From Ketobacter sp964016105 (GTDB lineage: Bacteria; Pseudomonadota; Gammaproteobacteria; Pseudomonadales; Ketobacteraceae), in assembly GCA_964016105.1 (NCBI GenBank), contig CAXHEX010000020.1:29482-93481 (forward strand): a stretch of 64,000 bases of DNA, in the 5' to 3' direction. Of the stretch, positions 1-8,491 are shown in pieces. Positions within the stretch are counted from its first letter, which is position 1, and every line of letters begins with the position of its first letter. The position numbers and the translations under genes were made by a program. The notes under the pieces are model-generated. The model made no database searches and was not told the DNA's origin. It was given only the letters and a program-made list of their open reading frames with translations.

Positions 1-1468
1 CGCCCAAGGCCTTAACCCCATTGTGGTTATAAACAAGATCGACCGCCCCGGTGCCCGCCCCGATTGGGTTATGGATCAGGTGTTTGATCTGTTTGACCGC
101 TTGGGTGCCACCGATGAGCAGTTGGACTTCCCCGTTATTTATGCCTCAGCCATCAACGGTATTGCCGGTTTGGATGCGGATGACATGGCAGAAGACATGA
201 CGCCCTTGTTTGAAGCGGTAGTGGATAAGGTATCACCACCCCAGGTTGACCTGGATGGGCCTTTTCAGATGCAGATCAGTTCCCTGGATTACTCCAGCTT
301 CTTAGGGGTAATTGGAATCGGGCGCATCAAGCGTGGCCAGATCAAAGCGGGTTCACAAGTGAAAGTGGTGGATCGTGAAGGCAAAGTCCGCAACGGCAAG
401 ATTTTAAAAATCATGGGCCACCTGGGCCTGGAGCGGGTGGAAGTGAACGAAGCCACCGCCGGTGACATTGTTTGTATTACGGGAATTGATGAACTGTTTA
501 TCTCCGACACCGTATGTGCCCCGGAAGCTCCGGAAGCCTTGCCGCCCCTGTCCGTTGATGAGCCCACCGTAAGTATGATGTTTCAGGTGAACACCTCACC
601 TTTCGCCGGTAAAGAAGGTAAGTTCATCACCTCTCGAAATATTCGTGAGCGTCTGGACAAAGAGTTGATCCACAACGTAGCTCTGCGGGTGGAAGATACG
701 GACAGTCCAGATCGTTTTCGTGTTTCTGGCCGTGGTGAGTTACACCTGTCGGTGTTGATTGAAAATATGCGTCGCGAAGGTTTTGAGCTGGCTGTGGCCT
801 GTCCCGAAGTGATCATCAAAGAAATCGATGGTGAAACCCAAGAGCCCTATGAACAGCTGACCATCGATGTGGAGGAACAGCACCAGGGTTCCATTATGGA
901 ACAGTTGGGTTTGCGCAAGGCAGAGATGAATGACATGGTGCCAGATGGTAAAGGCCGTGTACGCATGGACTTTATCGCGCCTTCCAGAGGTTTGATTGGG
1001 TTCCGTTCCGAGTTCCTTACCTTGACCTCCGGTACCGGCATTATGAACTCCACCTTTTCCCACTATGGACCGGTGAAAGAAGGTGAGGTAACCAAGCGTC
1101 AGAACGGGGTATTGATTTCCATGATCACCGGCAAGACCTTGGGTTATGCGCTGTTTAACTTGCAGGATCGTGGACGCTTGATGATTGATCCCAATATCGA
1201 AGTGTACGAAGGCCAAGTGGTGGGAATCCATTCCCGGGGAAATGACTTGGTGGTGAATCCAACCAAAGCCAAGCAGCTCACTAATATCCGTGCGGCGGGA
1301 ACCGACGAAAACATCATGTTGACGCCTCCTATACGCTACACCTTGGAGCAGGCTTTGGACTTTATCGATAAGGATGAGCTGGTTGAAGTGACGCCGGAAT
1401 CCATTCGAATTCGTAAAAAATTATTGAAAGAAAACGAGCGTAAACGCGCTAACAGCAGCAAGAGCTGA
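1..1468 (+). CDS. typA: Ribosome-associated GTPase TypA/BipA (5' end outside window)
   Basis: Translational GTPase of the EF-G-like family that binds ribosomes and supports growth under stress and cold. The reading frame is open from base 2, so the N-terminal part of the G domain (P-loop and switches) lies before the window. The first visible landmark is the G4 motif NKID followed by RPGARPDWV, typical of BipA. Domain II, the EF-G-like domains III and V (motif SRGLIGFRSEFL) and the BipA-specific C-terminal domain ending in KRANSSKS follow without a break. The visible 488 residues fit a full protein of about 600. A perfect palindrome that can act as terminator starts 16 bp after the stop. Confidence 0.97.
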   Translation, partial: AQGLNPIVVINKIDRPGARPDWVMDQVFDLFDRLGATDEQLDFPVIYASAINGIAGLDADDMAEDMTPLFEAVVDKVSPPQVDLDGPFQMQISSLDYSSFLGVIGIGRIKRGQIKAGSQVKVVDREGKVRNGKILKIMGHLGLERVEVNEATAGDIVCITGIDELFISDTVCAPEAPEALPPLSVDEPTVSMMFQVNTSPFAGKEGKFITSRNIRERLDKELIHNVALRVEDTDSPDRFRVSGRGELHLSVLIENMRREGFELAVACPEVIIKEIDGETQEPYEQLTIDVEEQHQGSIMEQLGLRKAEMNDMVPDGKGRVRMDFIAPSRGLIGFRSEFLTLTSGTGIMNSTFSHYGPVKEGEVTKRQNGVLISMITGKTLGYALFNLQDRGRLMIDPNIEVYEGQVVGIHSRGNDLVVNPTKAKQLTNIRAAGTDENIMLTPPIRYTLEQALDFIDKDELVEVTPESIRIRKKLLKENERKRANSSKS

Positions 1469-1483
1469 TCGCTTAGGCTTGTC

Positions 1484-1509
1484 GGTTCTACCCCTTAAGG
1501 GGTAGAACC
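1484..1509. terminator. Perfect 26-bp palindrome, likely bidirectional terminator
   Basis: GGTTCTACCCC, then a TTAA centre, then GGGGTAGAACC. It lies between the stop of typA (+) and the 3' end of the convergent decayed reductase (-). There is no long T-run on either side, so terminator function is inferred from position and stem strength. Confidence 0.55.
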
Positions 1510-1549
1510 ACTAAATATCAATTCCTCTCTGCAATCCCTCTCTTCAAGC

Positions 1550-2227
1550 TTATTCCTCGAACACCAGACTATTCGTTTCTACGCCCAGGTCTTTTAAGGC
1601 GTCACTGATAGCATCCATAAATCCCGGTGGCCCGCACAGATAAAATGGCTGCTCAAAATTATCCACGTGCTTTTTCAGAAAATCCTGGTCAATCCGATCG
1701 GACAGAAAGTGAGAATTGTCACTTTCATCTTAGGTGCAAGTCATTAAACATCGATCGCCAAAGTAATGACGCAGTTCCCTTTCCAATATCACATCGGCTG
1801 GCGTTTTATTGGTGAAAAGTAGCGTGCTGCCTTCAATCTTGTTTTGCTCGTGCTGTTCTCTGCAGATTGCAATAAAGGGTGTGATCCCCGCACCTGCCGC
1901 AATAAAGACACCGGGGCCCTGATATTTGATTGTGCCAAACACATCAGAAAGTAGTAGTTCAGCACCGGGTTCCAGTCCGTGCAATTGCTCCGTTACCCCA
2001 TCATGGTCCGGATACCCTTTAATGATGAATTCCAGAACTTTGTCGCGCTGTAAACTTGTGGGCGTAAACGGTCTCCACTCGTCTTTCCAGCGGGGTGTAT
2101 TGATTGCCATCTCAACGCCTTGACCGGCGTCGTAATCAAATCCATCGGGCTTGGTTACCAAAAAGCGTTTTGTATCGTGGGTGACAAATTCCGTCATAAG
2201 CAGGGTTACTGTGTGTGAGTCAGTCAT
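1550..2227 (-). pseudogene. FNR-type FAD/NAD(P) reductase interrupted by an in-frame TAA
   Basis: Flavoprotein of the ferredoxin-NADP reductase superfamily without an iron-sulfur domain. From ATG at 2227 the frame encodes the FAD site RPFTPTS, the GVTEQLHGL segment and the nucleotide-binding GAGITPFIAI. A TAA at 1730-1732 then stops translation after about 165 residues. The same frame continues without further stops to 1550 and encodes the missing C-terminal part, including the family motif CGPPGFMDAI and the terminal LVFEE. One base substitution in a sense codon would explain the stop. The start overlaps the preceding frame as ATGA, so it was the second gene of an operon. Either a true pseudogene or a sequencing error. 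Confidence 0.85.
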
Positions 2228-2445
2228 GGTTCACCTATTTGATTGAGCATGCGTTTTTTATAAGTCAGCAAAAACTGATCCAGCTCCTGGGCTTGTCTGC
2301 CAGTCTTTAAAAATGGGTATAACAGCCCTGGGGCTCTGCGGTAATGGAGAATATGCGGTATTTTTTGCCTTTCATTCTTACTTATAAAATCGGTAAATGT
2401 TACAAAAAAGAGCCGAGTACTCCGTAGAGATAGCCAACAGTTATT
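2224..2445 (-). pseudogene. 5'-truncated coding remnant coupled to the reductase
   Basis: A 73-codon open frame whose TGA overlaps the ATG of the reductase (ATGA). It reads like real protein, with the segments FTDFISKNERQKIPHILHYR and LLYPFLKTG, but has no ATG, GTG or TTG near its beginning. A TAA at 2446-2448 closes the frame upstream. I read it as the 3' remnant of a gene that lost its 5' end, matching the nonsense mutation in its operon partner. The family was not recognised. Confidence 0.45.
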
Positions 2446-2652
2446 TTATTTAATTTTCATGGGCTTTTTTATGTGAGGCTCTACAGGCCTTGGCAAGCCA
2501 ATTAGATACAGTATTGAGATACAAATGATCCAATGTAACGGTGCGGCGATCACGACAGTGACAAAAGTGGGTGGCAAGTTCCTTGCTAAGAAACCCTAAG
2601 GAGACAAAGTTCTCCCTACAATTAACCCGCAAGAATATTTGGAGATTGATGT

Positions 2653-3216
2653 ATGTCTCATTCTTTGGAAGGTAAGAAGATTGCGTTTCTCGCTACTACA
2701 GGCTTTGAACAGATTGAACTCACTCAGCCCTGGTCTGAACTGAAGGATGCTGGTGCTGACGTGGTACTGGTGTCGTTAGAGAAAGGGTCAATAAAAGGTT
2801 TTAATCACATGGAACCCGGTGATGATTTTAACGTCGACCAAATCCTTGATGAGGTTACAGCAGATGATTTTGACTGCGTAGTTTTGCCCGGTGGCGTACA
2901 CAATCCCGATGCACTCAGAACAGATAACAGAGCCGTGCAATTTGTGCGTGATTTTTTTAGACAACACAAGGCTGTGGCCGCTATATGTCATGGGCCCTGG
3001 GTACTGGTGGAAGCGGACGTGCTAGCTGGGCGAATCTTAACGTCTTGGCAGAGCCTCAAAACAGATATTGAAAATGCCGGTGGTAGTTGGGTAGATCAAG
3101 AAGTGGTGGTGGACGAAGGTTTAGTCACAAGTCGAAACCCTGATGACCTCGATGCGTTTTGCGCGAAGACCATAGAGGTATTTTCTGAAGGGCGTCACAG
3201 AAAGCAGGTGGCTTGA
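2653..3216 (+). CDS. DJ-1/PfpI family protein (YhbO/YajL-like)
   Basis: Class I glutamine amidotransferase-like fold of 187 residues. Members act as protein/nucleotide deglycases or glyoxalase-like enzymes under carbonyl or oxidative stress. The nucleophile elbow AAICHGPW places Cys112 next to His113, and the N-terminal FEQIELTQPW segment carries the conserved acidic residue that activates the cysteine. The ATG at 2653 is preceded by GGAG about eight bases upstream. A small DUF2945 gene follows after 46 bp on the same strand, suggesting a two-gene stress-related unit. The exact substrate cannot be told from sequence. Confidence 0.9.
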   Translation: MSHSLEGKKIAFLATTGFEQIELTQPWSELKDAGADVVLVSLEKGSIKGFNHMEPGDDFNVDQILDEVTADDFDCVVLPGGVHNPDALRTDNRAVQFVRDFFRQHKAVAAICHGPWVLVEADVLAGRILTSWQSLKTDIENAGGSWVDQEVVVDEGLVTSRNPDDLDAFCAKTIEVFSEGRHRKQVA

Positions 3217-3262
3217 TAGCTAAAATCGCGCAAGTTTAAAAATGCAGATCTAGAGGTCAGCC

Positions 3263-3472
3263 ATGGCATTTTCGGAAGGCGATAAAGTTGAATGGGATTG
3301 GGGTCAGGGAACGGCACAAGGCGTTGTGGACACCATTTTCAAAAGGAGTGTAACCAGGAAGATTGACGGTACCAGGGTCACACGAAATGCCAGCACAGAT
3401 AATCCTGCTTATTACATAAAACTGGCAGATGGTGTTGCGTTAAAATCCTGTTCCGAGATTCGAAAGGCGTAG
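3263..3472 (+). CDS. DUF2945 (HVA1-like TUDOR) small protein
   Basis: A 69-residue protein matching the DUF2945 family: it opens with the hallmark FSEGDKVEWDWGQGTAQGVV, has a central T-R-K-I-D-G-T stretch and ends with a short hydrophilic tail. The family adopts an SH3/TUDOR-like barrel. Its biochemical role in bacteria is unknown, though members often sit beside stress genes, as here after the DJ-1-like gene. GAGGT lies eight bases before the ATG. The stop is two bases from the 3' end of the convergent flavoprotein gene. Confidence 0.85.
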   Translation: MAFSEGDKVEWDWGQGTAQGVVDTIFKRSVTRKIDGTRVTRNASTDNPAYYIKLADGVALKSCSEIRKA

Positions 3473-3474
3473 TG

Positions 3475-5178
3475 CTAGACTGTTGAGGTTTGCCCGGCCA
3501 TGTCCACAAGGGTTATCTCTCCTTGGCTGCCCGACAATAGCTCTTTAAGAAGGGGTTGGCTCTTTAGCCCCAAAATGCCAACGGCACAAAATGCACCCGC
3601 AATGGCAGCGCCAACCACACCACAGGACAATACATCCTGTCCGGTTAAATACAATCCTGGAATCGTCGTCTTGGGTCTCAACCAAGCTTGTTCAAAACGT
3701 TCCGGGGTATGATCCAGTCCGTATATTTCCCCCTGTCCATAACGACAGAAATAGTCCGTGGACAGGGGGGTAGACAGCTCGTAATAGTCAATCTTACCTT
3801 CCAATTGTGGGAAGTGTTGGTAGAGCGTTTGTAGCAAGCGCTGGCTGTAGGCTTCTTTAATTGTTTCGTAATCTTCGCCACGTTTTCCCCAGGTGTGATC
3901 TTTCCACTGCTCGAACCATTTGTAAGCCGCAGGAGCAACTATCTCTATGGTGGCGCGACCCGGATATTTAGATAGAAAAGCGGGATCTTTTGCCGATGGA
4001 AACGATATGTAGGTGAGAGGGAATGGCATACTTTGATCTGCATAGAAAGCATCGAGATTGGCTTGGTGATCGGCGCTGGGATAAATCCAGTAATTGGTTT
4101 GTGGCAGACCTAAAGATTCCGCTTCAGCTTTAAGGCCGATGTAAAGACAGAAATGCCCCATGGAGGGTTTTACGGTTTTAAGTTTCTTTGTGTAGCCTGA
4201 TTGTTTGGCTTGCTTAGCGGGTACAAGCTTCTCAAACGTATTAAAGACACCCGCATTGCTGATTACCATAGGTGCTCGAATAACATGTCCGTCTGCCATT
4301 TCAACGCCTTGGGCGTGTTTGCCATCAAATACAATTTGGCGAACATCAGCATAGGTGTAAACATCGCCACCGCCTTGTTGAATCACAGGGATGATGGTTT
4401 CCGCCATTTTTGATGCGCCACCCACGGGGTAAAACCCTCCGTGCAAATAGTGTTTTGCGATGGTGCTGTGAATAAAAAAACTGGATTGTTTCGGTGGTAC
4501 ACCGCAGTCTCCCCACTGAGCTGTTAACACGGCAATGAGTTCCTGGTTATCGGTGATGGTGCTCAGGACTTCGTGGGTGGTCTTATTAAAAAAGCTCGGA
4601 AGTTTTTTATTAATGAACGGTTTGGCAATTGATTGGAGTGTCTCCGGTAATAGCTTTGCCAGGGAGTACAGTTTCATATTACTTGCCACCCCATTGAGCA
4701 ATTCCATGTACTTATCAATTGCTTCATGGTCGTTGGGAAAGCGGTTCTTTAATCCTTCCACAAAGTTTTTCTTTCCTGCTACCAGGTCGAATTGATGCTC
4801 ACCCACAAACACACGATCATAGCAATCTGCCATGGGGGACCATTTCAATTCACCATCCGTGATGTAGTCGAACAGTTTCCGGCCCATGGTGGGCGCACCC
4901 ATATCGCCGATGTAGTGCACTCCTACATCCCATTCGTAGCCGTTACGGGCGTAACTGTGGGTAAATCCTCCGGCAGTGTAATGCTGTTCCAGCACAATCA
5001 CTTTTTTGCCCGCCTTTGCCAGACATGCGGCTGTAGTGAGGCCGCCGATTCCAGAACCAATGACAATGGCGTCGTAGTGAGAATCCACTCGGCTGGCACG
5101 ATAACGTTTTCCGATATGAATGGAGCTGGGGCTTAATCCTTGTTGTTTATGAGTATCCTTTTGCGAGTCCATTGGCAT
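3475..5178 (-). CDS. FAD-dependent retinol saturase/phytoene desaturase-like oxidoreductase
   Basis: About 567 residues from ATG 5178; an ATG six bases further in is equally possible, and a TTG upstream would add 24 residues of weak quality. The Rossmann motif GSGIGGLTTAACLAKAGKKV begins near residue 41 and is followed by VLEQHYTAGG, the signature of the phytoene desaturase/carotenoid isomerase/all-trans-retinol 13,14-reductase group. The C-terminal FAD-contact motif LYLTGQDVLSCGVVGA is intact. Members reduce, isomerise or desaturate polyunsaturated lipids such as carotenoids. No carotenoid genes are nearby, so a lipid or xenobiotic substrate is as likely. It ends two bases from the DUF2945 gene. 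Confidence 0.85.
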   Translation of the reverse strand: MPMDSQKDTHKQQGLSPSSIHIGKRYRASRVDSHYDAIVIGSGIGGLTTAACLAKAGKKVIVLEQHYTAGGFTHSYARNGYEWDVGVHYIGDMGAPTMGRKLFDYITDGELKWSPMADCYDRVFVGEHQFDLVAGKKNFVEGLKNRFPNDHEAIDKYMELLNGVASNMKLYSLAKLLPETLQSIAKPFINKKLPSFFNKTTHEVLSTITDNQELIAVLTAQWGDCGVPPKQSSFFIHSTIAKHYLHGGFYPVGGASKMAETIIPVIQQGGGDVYTYADVRQIVFDGKHAQGVEMADGHVIRAPMVISNAGVFNTFEKLVPAKQAKQSGYTKKLKTVKPSMGHFCLYIGLKAEAESLGLPQTNYWIYPSADHQANLDAFYADQSMPFPLTYISFPSAKDPAFLSKYPGRATIEIVAPAAYKWFEQWKDHTWGKRGEDYETIKEAYSQRLLQTLYQHFPQLEGKIDYYELSTPLSTDYFCRYGQGEIYGLDHTPERFEQAWLRPKTTIPGLYLTGQDVLSCGVVGAAIAGAFCAVGILGLKSQPLLKELLSGSQGEITLVDMAGQTSTV

Positions 5179-5280
5179 TAGATGGTTTGTGGGCGTGATC
5201 CTCACATTACGCTGGATTTTTTCTGGGAGCAAGGTTTCGCTGCTGGTCAATGCCCGCTGGCTACGGTGGTGGGGAAGGAT

Positions 5281-5443
5281 GAAAGTGGCTTTTCAAGCTC
5301 GCCACTTGGCCTTCGGCTTCCCTGCGCTTCTCAAATTGAGCGGGCGGCGGGGCAACTCGCCCTTCGGGCTCAGACACTCCCCGCCTTTATCCCGCTCAAT
5401 TCTGCGATGCTCGGCTGCGTAAAGAGCTTGAAAAGCCACTTTC
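5281..5443. repeat. 163-bp nested inverted repeat (large hairpin)
   Basis: The 20-bp outer arms at 5281-5300 and 5424-5443 are exact reverse complements (GAAAGTGGCTTTTCAAGCTC on the left). Inside lie an 11-bp pair (5334-5344 with 5391-5401), a 7-bp pair GGCGGGG/CCCCGCC (5346-5352 with 5379-5385) and an innermost GCCC-TTC-GGGC. It fills most of the gap between the flavoprotein and the SDR gene. Open frames crossing it on several strands are by-products of the dyad. It resembles a dispersed structured intergenic repeat or a stable RNA hairpin. Confidence 0.8.
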
Positions 5444-5544
5444 ACCCTCCCTAGCTTATTAGTAGCATCAGGCTTCTTCTTTATTATAAACTGTCGGGTA
5501 AGTAGAATTATGGCAGTGATGAAATACAAAGGCGAATAATAAAA

Positions 5545-6423
5545 ATGAAAACTGCGTTTATCAGTGGTGCGGCCACGGGGATTGGAGAAGGGTTGGTGAC
5601 GAAGCTTGCCGGCGAGGGGTGGCAGGTGTTTGCGGGTTATCGTAGTTCGCCTCCACAAAAAGCGTCCTGGTTTGGTAGGCCCAAGGTGGTGCCGGTGAGA
5701 TGTGATATTACCAACGATGAAGAGGTTGAAGAGGCTGCCAAAGTGGTGGCGGGCCATACAGGCGGGTGTTTGGATTTGCTGATTAACAATGCGGGCTTCT
5801 TTGGTAGCGGTGGCGTAGTGGAAGCGGCGAATATGGACGAGTACCGTCGCACCATGGAGATCAATTTTTATGGCCCCCTTAAACTTCTTACATCATTTAT
5901 GCCCTTGATTAGAAAAGGCAGCGGTCCCAAAGGCGGCAAAGGACGTGTGATTAACGTGGCGTCTTCATCCACTTATATGACCTTCCCCATGGCATCTGCC
6001 TATACGGTTTCCAAGCAGGCCCTTAAAACCGCAACCTTACATTTGCGTATGGAAATGGCGCCCTTTGGTGTTCAGGTCACCACGCTGGACCCCGGTGCAG
6101 TTGATACGCCCATGTCTGGCCAGCAGGAAGACAATGCCGCCAAACAATGGGCGTCCATCCCTGAACGGTTGCGGGATCAATACCGCGCTCATTTTATTGA
6201 CAGTGACAGTATGATGCAGGGCAGTTTTAAGCTGCACTCCCCGCAACGTTTTGCCGATCAGGTTTACCACAAAATTATTTGTAGTGATCGCTTTAAGCCG
6301 GTATACGTTTTGGGGCCAGGGGTTGCGGCCATGCCTTGGATGCACCGGCTTCTACCCATGCAGCAAGTGGAAAACATTTGGGCTAAGCTGTTTCGTGCTA
6401 AAAAAACGCAGCTATCCAATTAA
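5545..6423 (+). CDS. Short-chain dehydrogenase/reductase (SDR)
   Basis: Classical SDR of 292 residues. It has the cofactor motif SGAATGIG (8-14, Gly-x3-Gly-x-Gly), Asp54 for the adenine ring, NNAG at 81-84, a serine-rich catalytic strand near 140 (VASSS) and the catalytic pair Tyr153-x3-Lys157 in YTVSK. The PG-V-TPM segment after the active site is typical. A C-terminal extension of about 50 residues with VYVLGPGVAAMPWMHRLLP is common in SDRs acting on lipids, sterols or retinol-like substrates. It converges on the epimerase-like gene; an 18-bp tandem repeat covers its last codons. Confidence 0.9.
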   Translation: MKTAFISGAATGIGEGLVTKLAGEGWQVFAGYRSSPPQKASWFGRPKVVPVRCDITNDEEVEEAAKVVAGHTGGCLDLLINNAGFFGSGGVVEAANMDEYRRTMEINFYGPLKLLTSFMPLIRKGSGPKGGKGRVINVASSSTYMTFPMASAYTVSKQALKTATLHLRMEMAPFGVQVTTLDPGAVDTPMSGQQEDNAAKQWASIPERLRDQYRAHFIDSDSMMQGSFKLHSPQRFADQVYHKIICSDRFKPVYVLGPGVAAMPWMHRLLPMQQVENIWAKLFRAKKTQLSN

Positions 6424-6469
6424 TAGGAGCTCGCCAATTAACAGGAGCTTGCCAGTTAACAGGATAGTT
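6416..6469. repeat. Three tandem 18-bp units at the SDR stop codon
   Basis: Units 6416-6433, 6434-6451 and 6452-6469 follow CCARTTAAYAGGA plus five bases. The first two differ at two positions (CCAATTAATAGGAGCTCG, CCAATTAACAGGAGCTTG); the third is more diverged. The first unit contains the last codons and stop of the SDR gene; the last overlaps the stop of the convergent reductase. Confidence 0.8.
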
Positions 6470-7496
6470 TGCGGTGGCCAAACATGGGGGCCATTTTAAT
6501 TTGGGCGGTGTCTTTACGGGCAGAGAACCAGGCAATGGAATCTTGAACGGTTTCAGACCAGGGGCGAGGTTGCCAGCCCAATTCTTGTCTTGCTTTGCTG
6601 CTGTCCAGTTCCCCAAAGGCGATGGATAGAAATACCGCATCACTGCGAATTAAATAATCTTCGCGCTTCAACAGCTTCATGAATGTTTCACCCACGGCGG
6701 CGCTGGATCGTGCCAAGCTAAGGGGCAGCACAATAGGCGGTTTTTGTCCGCCGGCTGCAGCCACTACACCGAATAAATCGCCGTAGCTTCCGTATTCGTT
6801 TGAGATTATGTAGCGTTCCCCAATGCGACCTTTGGACTCTGCTAACACCATTGCTTGGGCGGCATCACGAATATCCACGGTGGGTTGCGCCGCGTCCCAC
6901 ATAATGCGCATTTTTCCATTGGCCACCTCCCATAACATTTTGCCCTGTGGAGTGGGTTGATAATCCCCCGGACCATAAGTGTTGGCTATGCACAGTGCCA
7001 CGCCGGGCAAACCTTTTTCTTTGCAGTAAAGGTTGAATTGATCTTCTGCTTGCCGTCGCGACCGTATGTAGGGGGGTGCCAACTCGTACCAGTTAAATGG
7101 CATATCCTCCGTGACTGGGCCATTGGCGCTGCGGCCAAGGGTTCCCATGGTGCTGCAGAATACAAAGCGCTCCACACCGCAGGCCAGCGCGGCATCCATG
7201 CTGTTCACCAGGCCATCGACATTGTTTCTGAACAGGGGCGATGGGTCGGTTAAGTAGAACCTGGGATCCACCACACAGTGAAAGACGGTGGCACAACCTT
7301 CCATCGCCTGCATCAGGGTTTGTGGTTCAAGGGCATCGCCGTAGTGTATTTCAACGGGTAAATCCTTCAGCGATTCCGGGTTGCTGGTTTTGCGCAGGAA
7401 TACCCTTACTTTACGGCCCGCTTCGGCTAAGAGTCTGGCGGTATGGCTGCCTACGAAGCCGCTGGCACCGGTCACTAAAATTGGTTTTTCTTCCAT
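6456..7496 (-). CDS. NAD(P)-dependent epimerase/dehydratase family (DFR/3beta-HSD-like)
   Basis: Extended SDR of 346 residues starting at ATG 7496, chosen because a GGAG lies 12 bases upstream and the cofactor motif LVTGASGFVG follows directly. A longer frame to 7592 has no support. The fold matches dihydroflavonol-4-reductase/3beta-hydroxysteroid dehydrogenase-like proteins, with FCSTMGTLG as the Ser/Thr strand. The active-site helix reads PPYIRSRRQAED, so the usual Tyr-x3-Lys is Tyr143-x3-Arg147. A symmetric operator-like sequence with a TATACT -10 element lies 16-42 bp upstream. Substrate unknown; a sterol or other hydrophobic alcohol/ketone is an inference from neighbours. Confidence 0.8.
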   Translation of the reverse strand: MEEKPILVTGASGFVGSHTARLLAEAGRKVRVFLRKTSNPESLKDLPVEIHYGDALEPQTLMQAMEGCATVFHCVVDPRFYLTDPSPLFRNNVDGLVNSMDAALACGVERFVFCSTMGTLGRSANGPVTEDMPFNWYELAPPYIRSRRQAEDQFNLYCKEKGLPGVALCIANTYGPGDYQPTPQGKMLWEVANGKMRIMWDAAQPTVDIRDAAQAMVLAESKGRIGERYIISNEYGSYGDLFGVVAAAGGQKPPIVLPLSLARSSAAVGETFMKLLKREDYLIRSDAVFLSIAFGELDSSKARQELGWQPRPWSETVQDSIAWFSARKDTAQIKMAPMFGHRKLSC

Positions 7497-7511
7497 CGGC
7501 TTTAACTCCTG

Positions 7512-7538
7512 AACAATACCGTACAGTATAGTATTGTT
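7512..7538. promoter_or_regulatory. Dyad operator with embedded -10 (TetR-type candidate)
   Basis: AACAATAC and GTATTGTT are perfect 8-bp arms around an 11-bp centre that itself contains the dyad TACAGTA. On the minus strand the centre includes TATACT, a near-consensus -10 box, upstream of the epimerase-like gene, so a bound repressor would cover the promoter. It also lies about 90 bp upstream of the divergent esterase gene. Confidence 0.5.
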
Positions 7539-7626
7539 TAACCCCTTGGGGGAAGAGTTGAACAGGCATTGGGTTTGGCTGTCTGATATCAACAGTGGTT
7601 AATGGTGAGTCGGGGGGAGAGAATCC

Positions 7627-8487
7627 ATGCTCAGGGGATTATTTCGAACAAGTGCAATATTGTTTTTGGCTTTATTGATGAGTTACGGCTGCGCCTACTC
7701 ACCGGAAAAAGAAGGCGGCTACACTGACCTGGCATACGGCCCACACCAACGCCAAGTCTATGATGTTTATAAACCCCCAGGAGCACATAAGGCGCCAGTT
7801 ATTTTTATGGTACATGGTGGTGCCTGGGCGGCGGGAGATAAGTCCAACCGCAGGGTGCTTAAAAACAAAATTGATCGCTGGGTGCCCAAAGGTTTTGTCT
7901 TCATGTCCACCAACTATCGTTTGTTACCGGATGCCAACCCCGTGCAGCAGGCCCAGGACGTGGCTAAAGCCATTGCCCATGCCCAACGTAATGCCCACCA
8001 GTATGGGGCTGATCCGGATAGATTTATTTTAATGGGGCACTCGGCGGGCGCTCATTTGGTGTCGTTACTTAATTCTGATTTCGCCATGGCGAAAGATCAG
8101 GGGGCTCGACTCTGGCTGGGAACCGTATCTATCGATACCGCTGCATTAGCTTTGGAAAAACTGATGCTGTCGGATCCGCTGTGGATCTATCCCAAGGCCT
8201 TCGGCAGTGATCCTGATTTTTGGCGAGAAGCGTCACCCTTGCGGCGCCTAACATCGTCTTCCCAGGCAGCGCCCGTCTTAGTTATCTGTTCTACCAAACG
8301 AAAGGATAAACCTTGTCTTCAAGCACAGGAATTTAAAGCTAGATCCGAAGAGTTTGGTTTTCAGGTGGAAATTTTATCGGTAAATATGAGTCACACTGCA
8401 GCCAATGTAAAGTTAGGCAAAGACAACAATTACACAGATCAGGTTGAGGCTTTTATTAGAAGTCTGAGCGAAAACGTGCATAGGTGA
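7627..8487 (+). CDS. Exported HSL-type alpha/beta hydrolase (esterase)
   Basis: A 286-residue esterase with a hydrophobic leader ending near a possible but weak lipobox (MSYGC, Cys22), so it may be a lipoprotein or simply secreted. The oxyanion-hole motif HGGAW (63-67) and the nucleophile elbow GHSAG (Ser139) identify the hormone-sensitive-lipase-like class. His in MSHTA near the C-terminus likely completes the triad. These enzymes cleave short- to medium-chain esters. GGGGGGAGA precedes the ATG. Transcribed away from the epimerase-like gene and convergent with the shikimate kinase, four bases apart. Confidence 0.88.
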   Translation: MLRGLFRTSAILFLALLMSYGCAYSPEKEGGYTDLAYGPHQRQVYDVYKPPGAHKAPVIFMVHGGAWAAGDKSNRRVLKNKIDRWVPKGFVFMSTNYRLLPDANPVQQAQDVAKAIAHAQRNAHQYGADPDRFILMGHSAGAHLVSLLNSDFAMAKDQGARLWLGTVSIDTAALALEKLMLSDPLWIYPKAFGSDPDFWREASPLRRLTSSSQAAPVLVICSTKRKDKPCLQAQEFKARSEEFGFQVEILSVNMSHTAANVKLGKDNNYTDQVEAFIRSLSENVHR

Positions 8488-8491
8488 AAAA

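Noticed and set aside
2450..2632. 60-codon minus-strand frame before the DJ-1-like gene
   Set aside because: Only a TTG start and no recognised family. The ending (WLAKACRASHKKAHEN) looks protein-like, so it could be another remnant, but it is in a different frame from the remnant at 2224-2445 and cannot be joined to it with confidence.
5293..5757. 154-codon minus-strand frame
   Set aside because: Runs through the nested inverted repeat and antisense to the start of the SDR gene; the apparent coding potential comes from the palindrome.
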